Source of the DNA: Olsenella sp. oral taxon 807
GTDB taxonomy: Bacteria; Actinomycetota; Coriobacteriia; Coriobacteriales; Atopobiaceae
DNA: 64,000 bases
Direction: 5' to 3'
NCBI RefSeq assembly: GCF_001189515.2
Contig: NZ_CP012069.2
Location: 2,790,001 to 2,854,000 of the forward strand
The notes under the pieces are model-generated. The model did not search any database. It saw nothing but the letters and a program-made list of their open reading frames with translations, and was not told the DNA's origin. A program made the translations under genes and the position numbers. Of the stretch, positions 8,959-18,155 are shown piece after piece (the stretch's first letter is position 1; the number at the start of each line of letters is the position of its first letter).

Positions 8959-10620
8959 ATGCGAGGAATGCGGTACATACGAAAGCACATCGGCACCAGG
9001 GAGCTTGCCTGCTTCTGCGTGGTCGATTTTCTCTTCTGCTTGTCATCGATGGGCATAGCGCTCCTGCTCAGCGCCCTGCTTGACGCCGCCACAGCCACCG
9101 TGGCCGTTGGGGACGTCTCGCCGATGGTGCGCCTAGCCCTCGCGTCGTGCCTGTACGCACTGGTGCTTGGAGCCCTGAGCCTTGCCTCCGACGTCCTGAG
9201 GGCGCTCATCGTCAGGGACGCCATGGTCAACATTCGCGAGGGGGCGGCGCGCGGGATGATAGCGGGCGCGTCGTGCGGTCACGTCTGCGACAGCGCAGAG
9301 CAGCTGACCGTCCTCGGCCAGAACATGGACGTGCTCGAGAACGATTGCATCACAGGCTCCCTGGGCATTCTGGAGTCCGTCTTCAAGATCGCCATAGGCT
9401 GCATCATGCTCGTGCTGATCAACCCGCTCGTCGCGCTGATCTCCCTTGCGGGCATGGCTCTGCCGACGTTGGTCCCGCAGCTCTTCGGGAAGCGCCTGTC
9501 CTGTCAGCAACAGCAGGTTGTCGAGGATGCTAAAAGCTATAATGGGCACGTACGCGACACCGCCCAAGGGGGCGAAGTCATACGATCGTTTCATGTAGAG
9601 CAACATGAGCTCGACAAGCTGAGTGGGATGATTGGCCGCTACCAGAGGCATAAGGCCAACCTCAACATGACGATGGCGTGCGCTCGAAGCCTCGCAAGCG
9701 TCGTTGGCATCGCCATGCAGTTCTGCATCATGGGCATGACGGGCGTGTTCGCGATATGGGGTTACGTCACCATCGGCAGCATCGTTGCCGTCACGCAGCT
9801 CTCGGGCAGCGTCATCTCCCCTGCGACGGAGCTGTCCGACAAGATCAGCAAGCTCAAGTCGACCTATCCCATCCTCGACAGGCTCGACAAGCTGAGCGAC
9901 GTGCCGAGCGACACGCCGGGTGCCAGGCAAGAGATCGCGGTGTGCGAGCCGAGGCGCTCCATCGAGCTCGACGACGTGAGCTTCTCGTACGGCGATACGG
10001 GCCCGGCCGAGGGCAGACTCTCCAATGCGCCCACGACCCTGCGCGACCGCTCGAAGCACTTCGACATCGGCAAGAAGTATGCCATCGTGGGCAAGAGCGG
10101 CTGTGGCAAGTCCACCCTACTGGGCCTCTTAGGTGGATCCTTACGCCCCAGCTCAGGCCATGTGCTCGTAGATGGCAGGGCAGGCTGCGTCCCCGATGCG
10201 GCCTGGGTGCACCAGAACGTCTTTTTGTTTGATGACACGCTGCGCGAGAACATAGTCCTCGGGGGAACGTTCACGGACAAGCAGATTGGAAGCGCCCTGC
10301 GCCTTGCCGGCCTTGGCGAGGTGGTCGCCGCGCTGCCCGACGGGCTTGACACGCCGGTCGGGGAGGGCGGGGGGCGCCTCTCTGGTGGGGAGCGCCAGCG
10401 CGTGGCTATAGCCCGCGCCCTACTCTACGGCAAGACGACGCTGCTCGTGGACGAGGCGACCTCGGCCTTAGACAAGGAGACTGCCACACGGGTTGAGGAC
10501 ACGCTACTGGCGCTTGATGGGGTGACCCTGATAGCCGTGACGCATCAGCTGGATGCGGAGCATGCCGTGCGCTATGACGAGGTGCTCGAGATGAAAGACG
10601 GTCGCCTTGCAGCCATGTAG
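8959..10620 (+). CDS. ABC transporter, fused permease and ATP-binding domains
   Basis: About 553 residues. ATG 8959 is chosen for the AAGGAGG nine bases upstream. Residues about 15-300 hold six membrane helices of an exporter-type transmembrane domain; the C-terminal part has Walker A GKSGCGKST, signature LSGGERQR and Walker B LLVDEATSALD. It is a half-transporter and should act as a homodimer, since no partner gene follows. The preceding Rgg-type gene suggests export of a peptide or lipid-like compound under its control. Confidence 0.92.
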   Translation: MRGMRYIRKHIGTRELACFCVVDFLFCLSSMGIALLLSALLDAATATVAVGDVSPMVRLALASCLYALVLGALSLASDVLRALIVRDAMVNIREGAARGMIAGASCGHVCDSAEQLTVLGQNMDVLENDCITGSLGILESVFKIAIGCIMLVLINPLVALISLAGMALPTLVPQLFGKRLSCQQQQVVEDAKSYNGHVRDTAQGGEVIRSFHVEQHELDKLSGMIGRYQRHKANLNMTMACARSLASVVGIAMQFCIMGMTGVFAIWGYVTIGSIVAVTQLSGSVISPATELSDKISKLKSTYPILDRLDKLSDVPSDTPGARQEIAVCEPRRSIELDDVSFSYGDTGPAEGRLSNAPTTLRDRSKHFDIGKKYAIVGKSGCGKSTLLGLLGGSLRPSSGHVLVDGRAGCVPDAAWVHQNVFLFDDTLRENIVLGGTFTDKQIGSALRLAGLGEVVAALPDGLDTPVGEGGGRLSGGERQRVAIARALLYGKTTLLVDEATSALDKETATRVEDTLLALDGVTLIAVTHQLDAEHAVRYDEVLEMKDGRLAAM

Positions 10621-10675
10621 CTGACCGGCTTTACCCCGGCAAGCGACCTGAATCCAGTGGTTGCGGCCATCAATA

Positions 10676-10735
10676 TCGTACACTTTTGCCCCATGTCGTG
10701 GTGATATAGCCGCATTCATGCAATTTGTGTACACT
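10676..10735 (+). repeat. Degenerate single copy of the 60-bp inverted-repeat unit
   Basis: The right arm ATTTGTGTACACT (10723-10735) is perfect. The left arm keeps only GTACAC (10678-10683) in the expected place, so the unit is still 60 bp long. It lies in the 291-bp gap between the ABC half-transporter and the next gene; the rest of that gap is GCGC-rich imperfect repeats without a gene. Confidence 0.6.
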
Positions 10736-10911
10736 GTTTGCAAGCGTAACCGGCGCCGCGCTATGCAAGGGGCGTGCGGCGCAAGGGGGTCGCACGGTGC
10801 GGCACAAGGTCGTGGTACGAAGGGCGTGCGGCGCCAACAGGGATGGCGCGATGCTAGGGTGCAGCGCCATACGAGAACACGGCGCCGCGTGGCGCAAGGG
10901 AGAGGAGCGCT

Positions 10912-12240
10912 GTGAATATCACCATCGATGGGCTGGCTGCCCTGCGGCTGATCCGCGCGGTACGAGCACAACGGATTGAGGACCTTGGTCCCGAGGTGCT
11001 CTCCCTGCGCACGGGCCTCTCTGCTCCTGTCTTTGCCGAGGGCAAACGCTGGTCTGCCAAGCGCCTCTCTACGGCCTTGGCGCGCTTCGAGGGCCTCTGT
11101 CCCTTTCCTGCAAAACGACCACTCGACATCGCGGTTCCCGCCAAGGACAAACGCCTGCGCATCTCTGGGATCAAGAACCACGTGTACGGACACCCACTTC
11201 CCAAGAACGCTTTCGTCGATCTTGGCTGCGGCGTCTCTGTGGCAGGACCCGAGCTTCTGTTTGTCGAGATGGGCGCCTTTATGCAACCCGCAGTCCAGCT
11301 TATGCTGGGCCTCGAGCTCTGCGGTCGCTTCTCTCGCGATCCCATGGACCCGCGCGATGGTGAGGTGAGTTTCAACATTGAACCCGCGACCACGCCAGAG
11401 GCCATCCTCTCGTATGTGGGGGCCTGCAGGGGCATGGCGGGACTCAGGCAGACCCGCGAACTCGCCCCTCTTGTCTGCGCGGGGGCATGGTCACCCACCG
11501 AATCCCTTATCGCTGCACTCGCGCTGCTCCCCTACCACCACCTGGGATATAACATGGCGCCGCTCACGCTCAACCCACGCGTACGCGTGAGCGATCCATG
11601 CATGGACGCGGGTAGCTCAGCTGTGCCTGTGGATATTCACACCAATGCCACCCATTCTCGCGTGCCAGACATCCTCTTTGGGAAGACGGGCGTGGGCCTT
11701 AACTACGACGGGGGCGTCCACCTGGAGCTTGAGCAGATTGCGCATGTGGCTGCCGAGGCGTCCCTGGCCACTGCCGAGACACCTTCGGCCACCGCCAAGG
11801 TGCCTCGAGCCCATAAGGTCGACAGCTCTGTCAGCCGCTCTACCAGCGAACCTTGCGCGAGCGACATGGTGGTTGCCAGCCAGGCCGTGCAGGCTGCAAT
11901 TCGTCAGGTCCGCGATAAGTATGTGGATGACCGCAGGCGCGACAGAGACCTATGGTCCCAGGGTCTGGCGGTCCTGCCGGTAACGAGAGAGGACCTCTAC
12001 CAGAAAGGAGGACTCGATACCCTCATGATGCGGGTCATAGACACCATCGAACACCTGGCGAAGCGAAAGGACACGGCTCATTTTGAGGTGCCCGCATCAC
12101 CCGCGCTCGCCCGGATGCGCCAGCGGCTTATTTGGATGCTGCTGCCAGGGGCGCGGGGCCGCCAGCTTGCCCGAGAGTACGAGCGTTACATGAGCACGCC
12201 TCACGGCCACATAGAGGAAGTGACCATTGTGTTCGTCTAA
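10912..12240 (+). CDS. Hypothetical protein, possibly with a nuclease-like fold
   Basis: 442 residues, GTG start with GAGGAG four bases upstream. The N-terminal third is basic and could bind DNA. The centre reads PDILFGKTGVGLNYDG, which recalls the PD...(E/D)xDG core of restriction-endonuclease-like proteins such as the DUF559 and AbiEi-associated groups. The C-terminal part is Arg-rich and helical. It stands alone between two copies of the intergenic repeat. I do not recognise the family with confidence; nuclease activity is only a suggestion. Confidence 0.7.
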   Translation: MNITIDGLAALRLIRAVRAQRIEDLGPEVLSLRTGLSAPVFAEGKRWSAKRLSTALARFEGLCPFPAKRPLDIAVPAKDKRLRISGIKNHVYGHPLPKNAFVDLGCGVSVAGPELLFVEMGAFMQPAVQLMLGLELCGRFSRDPMDPRDGEVSFNIEPATTPEAILSYVGACRGMAGLRQTRELAPLVCAGAWSPTESLIAALALLPYHHLGYNMAPLTLNPRVRVSDPCMDAGSSAVPVDIHTNATHSRVPDILFGKTGVGLNYDGGVHLELEQIAHVAAEASLATAETPSATAKVPRAHKVDSSVSRSTSEPCASDMVVASQAVQAAIRQVRDKYVDDRRRDRDLWSQGLAVLPVTREDLYQKGGLDTLMMRVIDTIEHLAKRKDTAHFEVPASPALARMRQRLIWMLLPGARGRQLAREYERYMSTPHGHIEEVTIVFV

Positions 12241-12313
12241 GGTCCACGCGAGGATGCCGGCGTGATGGGCCGGCGCGTGGGTGCGAGACGGCACGGATAC
12301 GGGGTACTTAAAC

Positions 12314-12467
12314 AGTGTACACAAATCGCTGATTTTCAAGCAAACTGGCCGAAATACTTGATTTGTGTACACTAATGAGGATGGTGTCTCTCGACCCACG
12401 GATGAATAGTGTACACAAATGGCGAGATTCCCAACAAATTGGCGTAATTCGCCCATTTGTGTACACT
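12314..12467 (+). repeat. Paired 60-bp inverted-repeat units, copy A
   Basis: Two 60-bp units (12314-12373 and 12408-12467) separated by a 34-bp linker. Each begins AGTGTACACAAAT and ends with its exact reverse complement; each arm contains the 8-bp palindrome GTGTACAC. A second copy with identical geometry lies at 16374-16527. Together they bracket the FtsX/LolD-type operon. Confidence 0.9.
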
Positions 12468-12470
12468 ATT

Positions 12471-12612
12471 GCTCGCACGCACATTGTTGCTTGTGCGCGC
12501 TGCTGCCCGCACGCGCGCCGTTGCCTGGGCGCGCCGCTGCTCGCACGCACGCCGTTGCCTGGGCGCGCCGCTGCCCGCGCGCACACTGTTGCTTGCGCAC
12601 GCCGCTGCTTGG
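12471..12612 (+). repeat. GC-rich degenerate tandem repeats
   Basis: About 140 bp of imperfectly repeated CGCACGCAC, GCGCGCCGCTGC and GTTGCCTGGGCG blocks between repeat copy A and the stop codon of the permease gene. Open frames across it have extreme composition and are not supported as genes. Confidence 0.6.
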
Positions 12613-12620
12613 GCGTCTCG

Positions 12621-15386
12621 CTACTCGACGACCTTGAGCGCCAGCGACAGCGGCACCTTCTTGATGTGGCGCATGTGCAGCAACGCCACCACGAGGTAGG
12701 TGATGAGCGCTACGACAAGGTCGATGACAACGATGTGCGGCGTCATCGTATAGACGTAATTGCCGTTTTGCGCAGCCAGCATGAGCGTATACACCACGCC
12801 GATGAGCTCCCTGAGGATGGGCACGCTCACGAGCAGCGAAATGACCACGCCCACCGTGATGGAGCGCAGGTAGAGCTTGTCGATCTCACGATTCTTGTAG
12901 CCAAAGACCTTCATGTAGGCGATGGAGCGTGCGCTTCTGTCGATGAGCGTCTTGGTGAGCAGGTAGATGACGATGATGAAGATGGGGATCGAGAGCCATG
13001 TGACGACGTTCATGATGTCGCCATAGCTGTCCTCAAGCTGGTTGGCAATCTTGTCGGCGTCTGCCGGGGTGTAGTCGGACGCAAGGTAGCGCCGGTTGAG
13101 GTCGAGCGCCTCGTTGGAGAAGTACCCGTTGAAGTAGCCCTCGTCCTTGCCGAACATCCGGTTGAACGTGTCGATGCTCATGTACACGTTGGTCGAGACG
13201 GCAAACGAGGTCGCCCCATCAACCGTGATGTCGTAGGTGTTGCCCGTCGTGCGGTCGGTGAACGCGGCGGGCTCGCCGAGCGTGATGCCGCACTTCTCAA
13301 GCAGACCGGCGTCTGCTACGATGCGCCCACCGCTCACGTCGATGCCGGTGTGGTATGAGGAACCCTCCCGGATGCCATATATGGTGATTGTCTCGTTGCT
13401 GTCATCGAGCGCGCGGCCGCACTCGAGCCGAGTGGCGGCGAAGGGCTCTGCCTGGTCAATCGTGGCCTGACTCATCTTGACGGGGTTCACGGCGATGTCG
13501 AAATTGTCCACCTTCGAGACGTCAGCGACGAGGTTACCAAAGTCGTTGCGTTCATCGTCGCTAAGGGGAGCGATCTGCTCGCTCAACTCGTGCGCGTGCT
13601 TGAGCAAGGTGGTGAGCTGACCGTCGGTGGCACCGGAGAGGTCCACACCTTGCTTGGCCATGACCGCGACAAACAGCTTGTGAAAGTTGGTATCGGCAAG
13701 GTCGGTGAAGTCATCCACGCGATAGGCTCGCATAAGCAGCCTAAGCTCGTCGGAATCGTCCACGTCGGCCTTCGTGAGCTTGCTCATGAGGGCAAGTGCG
13801 CCAATGGCGTCCTTGTCAAAGTCACGAAAGCTCGAGCCTGCGGCCTGCAGGTCATTGGCCACACCCTCGATGAGGCCAAGGTCAATGCCGGCGTACCTCT
13901 CGTTGGTGGTGATCTTCTCGATGGCGGCCCATGCGGCTCGCTCGTCGGCAGTGCCATCAATCCGCAGCTCGTCCTTGAGCGTATAGATGTGCTCCGCCAC
14001 GATGCCGCGCTTCAGCTCGACCGCATAGCTGCGAACCGACGGCATGACGGAGAGCGAGAAGAGCAGCAGCGTGTTGGCGACGAGGATGCCCACGAACAGC
14101 ACGACGAAGCTCGAGGTGTTGCGCAGGAAGACGCGCAGGCGAAAGCGCTGCACGTAGCCCATGCCCTCGGGCAGCGACGACTCCTTCTTCGCACCCCTGC
14201 CACCTCGCACCTCGCCGCGCAAAAATTGCAGCGGCGTAAGGCGCAGCTTGAGCAAAAGGCCAACGAGGAGGATTGCGAACAGCAGCACAAGCGGCACGAG
14301 GACCGTCTTGAGGTGGATGTCAGGATGGAAGCTGCGCACGTAGGGAGGCAGGCTGTACGTGTTGTAATACGACTTTCGGATAGTGTTCTCCACCGGGATG
14401 GCGTATCCAAGGCCCAGCAGGCAGCCCACCACACCCACGATCATCGGCAGCGTGAGGTAGTGCCTGACCAGCTCGCCCTTTGTGTAGCCCATCGAGAGCA
14501 GCGTGCCGATGGCACTGCTCTCCTGCTCGATGGTGGCATTGGTGAGCAGCACAAAGATGAAGGCGAGGACGATCGTGAGGATGACCGTGAGGGTCAGGGC
14601 CGTGCTAAGGTCGCCCTCGTTGTCGCCCGTGGCATAGCTGATACCCTGGTTGTACTCGTAGTCGATCATGTCGCCCACCGAGACGCCATGGTCGACGAGC
14701 ACCTTGACCATGCGCTTCTCACGGCTGACGCGATCGGCCAGGGACAGGTTGCGGTCACCGAAGAAGAACGAGTATGTGAAGGTCTGGTCACCCTTGGCCA
14801 GCGCGTCACGTGCCCCCGACCTGACTTGACCCACGCCAAACGTGAGGGCGTTGTACACGACGTCAGCATTGTTCTTGAAGAGCGTGACGTAGTCGGAGAA
14901 GGTCACGATGCCGCAGATTGTGAACGCCTTGCCGTCGAACTCCACGGTATCGCCCAAGGACAGCTTGTTGTTCTGCATGAACACACGGTCGAGCGCCACT
15001 TCGTCGTCTGTCTCGGGCGCGCGGCCCTCGGTATAGCTCACCTCATCGAAGCCCTCGCGGTCACCATAGAGGCGAACCGTCGTGTCGTCGATGGTGCGCC
15101 CGGGGATGGTGAGGCTGGCATCATAGCTAAAGTTCTCGTGCACCGTACAGCCCAGCGCCTCGACATCCTTGATGGCATCTGCCTTAGCCTTGAAGTCGGT
15201 CATGAAGCGACCGTCCTCGACGTTGTACTTCTCGCGCATGCCGCTCATCATGTCGATGTTGTTTTGCGCCGCCTGCATGTAGCCGTTGCCGAGACCTACG
15301 GCCATCATCAGCAGGATCAGCAGCCCAATATAGCGCCCGAGGTTATGTTTGATCGAGCGCGGGTAACGCTTGCCAAGAGGAGACAT
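12621..15386 (-). CDS. ABC transporter permease, FtsX family, large
   Basis: About 921 residues, with ATG 15384-15386 chosen because AGGGGG lies seven bases upstream (a GTG two codons earlier is possible). One helix near residue 20 is followed by a large extracytoplasmic domain, a central helix group (about 265-400), another helix (about 430-460), a second extracytoplasmic domain and three C-terminal helices. This duplicated FtsX layout is typical of MacB/LolC-like mechanotransmission transporters of Gram-positive bacteria, often linked to lipid, peptide or antibiotic handling. It follows its ATPase gene by 6 bp. Confidence 0.9.
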   Translation of the reverse strand: MSPLGKRYPRSIKHNLGRYIGLLILLMMAVGLGNGYMQAAQNNIDMMSGMREKYNVEDGRFMTDFKAKADAIKDVEALGCTVHENFSYDASLTIPGRTIDDTTVRLYGDREGFDEVSYTEGRAPETDDEVALDRVFMQNNKLSLGDTVEFDGKAFTICGIVTFSDYVTLFKNNADVVYNALTFGVGQVRSGARDALAKGDQTFTYSFFFGDRNLSLADRVSREKRMVKVLVDHGVSVGDMIDYEYNQGISYATGDNEGDLSTALTLTVILTIVLAFIFVLLTNATIEQESSAIGTLLSMGYTKGELVRHYLTLPMIVGVVGCLLGLGYAIPVENTIRKSYYNTYSLPPYVRSFHPDIHLKTVLVPLVLLFAILLVGLLLKLRLTPLQFLRGEVRGGRGAKKESSLPEGMGYVQRFRLRVFLRNTSSFVVLFVGILVANTLLLFSLSVMPSVRSYAVELKRGIVAEHIYTLKDELRIDGTADERAAWAAIEKITTNERYAGIDLGLIEGVANDLQAAGSSFRDFDKDAIGALALMSKLTKADVDDSDELRLLMRAYRVDDFTDLADTNFHKLFVAVMAKQGVDLSGATDGQLTTLLKHAHELSEQIAPLSDDERNDFGNLVADVSKVDNFDIAVNPVKMSQATIDQAEPFAATRLECGRALDDSNETITIYGIREGSSYHTGIDVSGGRIVADAGLLEKCGITLGEPAAFTDRTTGNTYDITVDGATSFAVSTNVYMSIDTFNRMFGKDEGYFNGYFSNEALDLNRRYLASDYTPADADKIANQLEDSYGDIMNVVTWLSIPIFIIVIYLLTKTLIDRSARSIAYMKVFGYKNREIDKLYLRSITVGVVISLLVSVPILRELIGVVYTLMLAAQNGNYVYTMTPHIVVIDLVVALITYLVVALLHMRHIKKVPLSLALKVVE

Positions 15387-15398
15387 CTGCACGCCCCC

Positions 15399-16112
15399 TT
15401 ACCAAGTCAGCTCGGACGCGGGCGTGAGGGTAGGGTTGACCTCGTCCTCGATGAGGAGGCCGTCACGCAGGCGCAGGATGTGGTTGCTCATCCTGCAGAT
15501 GGCATCGTTGTGCGTGACGATGACCATCGTGGTGCCAAAGTCCTGGTTAACGCGCTCCATGAGCTCCAGGATCTCCTTGGACGTCTTGTAGTCGAGCGCA
15601 CCTGTGGGCTCGTCGCACAGCAACAGGCCGGGCGCCTTCACGAGGGCACGACCGATGGCGCAGCGCTGCTGCTGGCCACCCGAAATCTGATTGGGAAACT
15701 TGTTGCGATGCTCCCAGAGGCCAAGCGAGTGCAGCAGATCATCCACGGACAGCGGCTCCTTGGAGAGGTACTCGCAAACCTCGATGTTCTCGCGTACCGT
15801 AAGGTCGGGTACGAGGTTGTAGAACTGGAAGATGAAGCCAAGCTCGCGTCTGCGGTACTCCACAAGCTCCTTGCCTGCAATCTTGGTGATGTCGGTATCA
15901 CCCACGATGATGCTGCCGGCATCTGCAGTCTCAAGGCCACCCACAACGTTCAAGAACGTCGACTTGCCTGAGCCTGATGGGCCGAGAAAGACGCAGATCT
16001 CACCCTTGGTGATGGTGCAGTCGATGCCTCTCAGCACCTTGACGCGCGCCTCTCCCTCGCCATAGTGCTTCTCGACGCCCTTGACGACGAGGTATGCCTC
16101 ACGTTCTGCCAT
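15399..16112 (-). CDS. ABC transporter ATP-binding protein, LolD/MacB type
   Basis: 237 residues. Walker [11 protein letters not shown]-loop, signature ISGGQQQR, Walker [13 protein letters not shown] and a following VTHN are all present, the standard set of the MacB/LolD subfamily. The Shine-Dalgarno site GGGAAGG lies four bases before the ATG. First gene of a two-gene operon with the FtsX-type permease. A palindrome over a -10 box about 64 bp upstream suggests regulated transcription. Confidence 0.94.
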   Translation of the reverse strand: MAEREAYLVVKGVEKHYGEGEARVKVLRGIDCTITKGEICVFLGPSGSGKSTFLNVVGGLETADAGSIIVGDTDITKIAGKELVEYRRRELGFIFQFYNLVPDLTVRENIEVCEYLSKEPLSVDDLLHSLGLWEHRNKFPNQISGGQQQRCAIGRALVKAPGLLLCDEPTGALDYKTSKEILELMERVNQDFGTTMVIVTHNDAICRMSNHILRLRDGLLIEDEVNPTLTPASELTW

Positions 16113-16164
16113 GCTGCCTTCCCTTCTTCCCGTGCGGACGCCGACGGGTGTCGGGCTGCCACTT

Positions 16165-16205
16165 GGAGTTTAAAAAGTATAACTCCTGGTCGCCCGCGCG
16201 GGCAA
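16165..16205 (-). promoter_or_regulatory. Candidate promoter and operator of the FtsX/LolD operon
   Basis: On the minus strand TTGCCC (16200-16205), 18 bp, then TATACT (16176-16181). The -10 box lies inside the inverted repeat GGAGTT (16165-16170), 10 bp, AACTCC (16181-16186), a plausible repressor site. Confidence 0.5.
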
Positions 16206-16295
16206 GCGCGTCGAAGTTGCGCCGACTCATTCACAGTCGGAAAGGCACATTGGTAAATCCCGGAGCCCGCTCGTGGGGGCGTACGCAGTACAGGT

Positions 16296-16318
16296 ATGGC
16301 ATGGCATGGCATGGCATG
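16296..16318 (+). repeat. ATGGC pentanucleotide microsatellite
   Basis: Four perfect ATGGC units plus ATG. It lies in the non-coding gap upstream of the LolD-type ATPase gene. A 5-bp period could change promoter spacing by slippage, but it is about 180 bp from that start codon. Confidence 0.8.
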
Positions 16319-16373
16319 AGGGCACCATCGAGAATGCGGGCGCGAGACGGGACGGATGGGGGGATACGCGAAC

Positions 16374-16527
16374 AGTGTACACAAATCGCTGAGTTTCAAG
16401 CAAATTGGGCCGAGCGCTTGATTTGTGTACACTAATGAGAGTGGCGTCTCTCGGCCCAAGCATGAATAGTGTACACAAATGGCCAAATTTTCGGCGTATC
16501 GTCGCAATTGGCCCATTTGTGTACACT
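16374..16527 (+). repeat. Paired 60-bp inverted-repeat units, copy B
   Basis: Units at 16374-16433 and 16468-16527 with a 34-bp linker, same orientation and arm sequences as copy A at 12314-12467; the linkers and unit centres have diverged. This copy fills most of the 479-bp gap between the LolD-type ATPase start and the hspR stop. Confidence 0.9.
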
Positions 16528-16591
16528 GTTGTTCGCGCACGCAGTTCGCGCGCACGCGCGCAGCTGCTTGAGGCATGTGCGCGCCATTGCC

Positions 16592-17059
16592 TCACGCGTC
16601 ACCGCTGCTGCGGAGCAGTCCGCGCATGACCTGCTCGGGGCTGGCCCCGTCGTAGCGGGCAAGTGCCGTGATCTTCTCGCGCAGGCGCAGCTCGTGGAGG
16701 TCGTCCTCGAGTTCGCGCAGACGGGACCTCAGCCCGTCGATCTCGCGCTCCCGCTCCTGCGCGCGCTCCTGCATGTCTAGGATGCGCACCACGCCGGCAA
16801 GGTTGATGCCCTCGTCCGTGAGCTTGCTGATGAGGTTGAGCCGCTCGATGTCGCTGCGGGAGTACAGGCGCGTGTTGCCGCGCGAGCGCCCGGGGTTCAC
16901 AAGGCCCTTCTGCTCGTACACGCGAAGGGTCTGTGGGTGCATGCCCGTAAGCTCGGCGGCAACGCTTATCATGTAGAGGGGCTTATCCCTTCCAGCGTCG
17001 GCGACCCCGCTAGCGTCACTGCTGGCGTCCCTGCCGGAAGCCTCGTCGCTACTCGACAT
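16592..17059 (-). CDS. hspR: HspR, MerR-family heat-shock repressor
   Basis: 155 residues from ATG 17057-17059, which overlaps the dnaJ stop by 11 bp. A MerR-type winged helix lies at about residues 28-95 (GMHPQTLRVYEQKGL then GNTRLYS), followed by a coiled coil rich in Arg and Glu. In actinobacteria HspR binds inverted HAIR repeats and represses the dnaK operon with DnaK as co-repressor. Its place as last gene of dnaK-grpE-dnaJ-hspR fits that feedback loop. Confidence 0.95.
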   Translation of the reverse strand: MSSSDEASGRDASSDASGVADAGRDKPLYMISVAAELTGMHPQTLRVYEQKGLVNPGRSRGNTRLYSRSDIERLNLISKLTDEGINLAGVVRILDMQERAQEREREIDGLRSRLRELEDDLHELRLREKITALARYDGASPEQVMRGLLRSSGDA

Positions 17060-18023
17060 AGCGCTCAACGTCCTTCCTGTAGGCGCGCGTGTCACCCTGC
17101 CTCAGCGACTCGAGCGCGTCACGCTCCTTTACGGAGAGATGCGCAGGCACCTGGACCTTGACCGTCACGTACAGGGCGCCCTTTCCGCCCTTGTGCCTCA
17201 CGTCCTCAGCTCCCATGTTGCGGAAGCGGAAGGTCTTGCCGTCCTGCGTTCCTGCGGGGACCTTGAGCATGACCTCCGTGCCGTCGGGCGTGGGCACCTT
17301 GACGCTCGCGCCCAAGGCGGCCTCCCACATGCTGATGGGAAGGTTCATCTTGACGTCCGCGCCGTCACGCTTGAAGAGAGGGTGCTCGGCGACCTTGGTG
17401 GTCACAACGAGATCGCCGCGGGAGCCGCCGTTCACCCCATACTCCCCGCGCCCACGGTAGCGCAGCTTGCCACCGTCTACCGCGCCTGCGGGTACCTTGA
17501 CGGTCAGCGACTGGCGCTCCCCCGTGGAGGGAATCGTGTAGCTCACCTTGCGCTGCGTGCCCTTGAAGGCCTCGTCCGCACTGACCTCGACGGTCATCGT
17601 AAGATCTGAGCCCTTGGCGGGACGGCTTGCGCGCGCACCCGCCGCTCCCTGACCACCAAAGATGCTCGAGAAGTCAAAACCCGAGAACGCGCCGTCCCCA
17701 CTGCGGATGTTCTCAAAGATATCCGCCCAGTCTGCGCCGTTCACGTTGGTGGTGTAGGTGTAGCCTCCCCGGTTGCGTCCACCCGATCCGCCAAAGTCTG
17801 AGCCAGGAATGCCCCCAAACATCAGGAGCTGGTCATACTCCCTGCGCTTCTCGGGATCGGACAGCGTGGTGTAGGCTTCGCTAACCTCCTTGAACTTCTG
17901 CTCATCCCCGCCGGCGTCCGGGTGGTACTTGGCCGCGAGCTTGCGGAACGCCTTTTTTATCTGATCATCCGTGGCGTCACGCTTCACGCCAAGGATGTCA
18001 TAGTAGCTTCTCTTTCCTGCCAT
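17049..18023 (-). CDS. dnaJ: DnaJ-type co-chaperone lacking the zinc finger
   Basis: 324 residues from ATG 18021-18023, with GGAGG about ten bases upstream. The J domain carries HPD at residues 34-36, a Gly/Phe-rich linker follows, then two client-binding beta domains. The CxxCxGxG repeats of classic DnaJ are absent, so this is a type II (CbpA/DnaJ2-like) protein. It delivers substrates to DnaK and stimulates its ATPase. Third gene of the operon. Confidence 0.93.
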   Translation of the reverse strand: MAGKRSYYDILGVKRDATDDQIKKAFRKLAAKYHPDAGGDEQKFKEVSEAYTTLSDPEKRREYDQLLMFGGIPGSDFGGSGGRNRGGYTYTTNVNGADWADIFENIRSGDGAFSGFDFSSIFGGQGAAGARASRPAKGSDLTMTVEVSADEAFKGTQRKVSYTIPSTGERQSLTVKVPAGAVDGGKLRYRGRGEYGVNGGSRGDLVVTTKVAEHPLFKRDGADVKMNLPISMWEAALGASVKVPTPDGTEVMLKVPAGTQDGKTFRFRNMGAEDVRHKGGKGALYVTVKVQVPAHLSVKERDALESLRQGDTRAYRKDVERYVE

Positions 18024-18155
18024 GAGGCAGACGCCTCCTTTCGTTGTGTCGATGAGCGAAGGGCCTTCCCGACTACGGTTGTACCCCTCGCCCATCAGTC
18101 GTGCGTACATATCCGCGCCCGAACCATCAGGCTCGGGCGCGGCGTTGGTTCGAGA

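Noticed and set aside
12308-12586. Short frames encoding VYTN and CVHYS-like peptides
   Set aside because: They run through the 60-bp inverted repeats in both copies, so they reflect repeat sequence, not genes.
12621-15971. Long plus-strand frame of nearly 800 codons antisense to the permease and its ATPase
   Set aside because: High-GC shadow of the FtsX-type gene; His/Glu/Gln/Leu-rich composition and no ribosome site.
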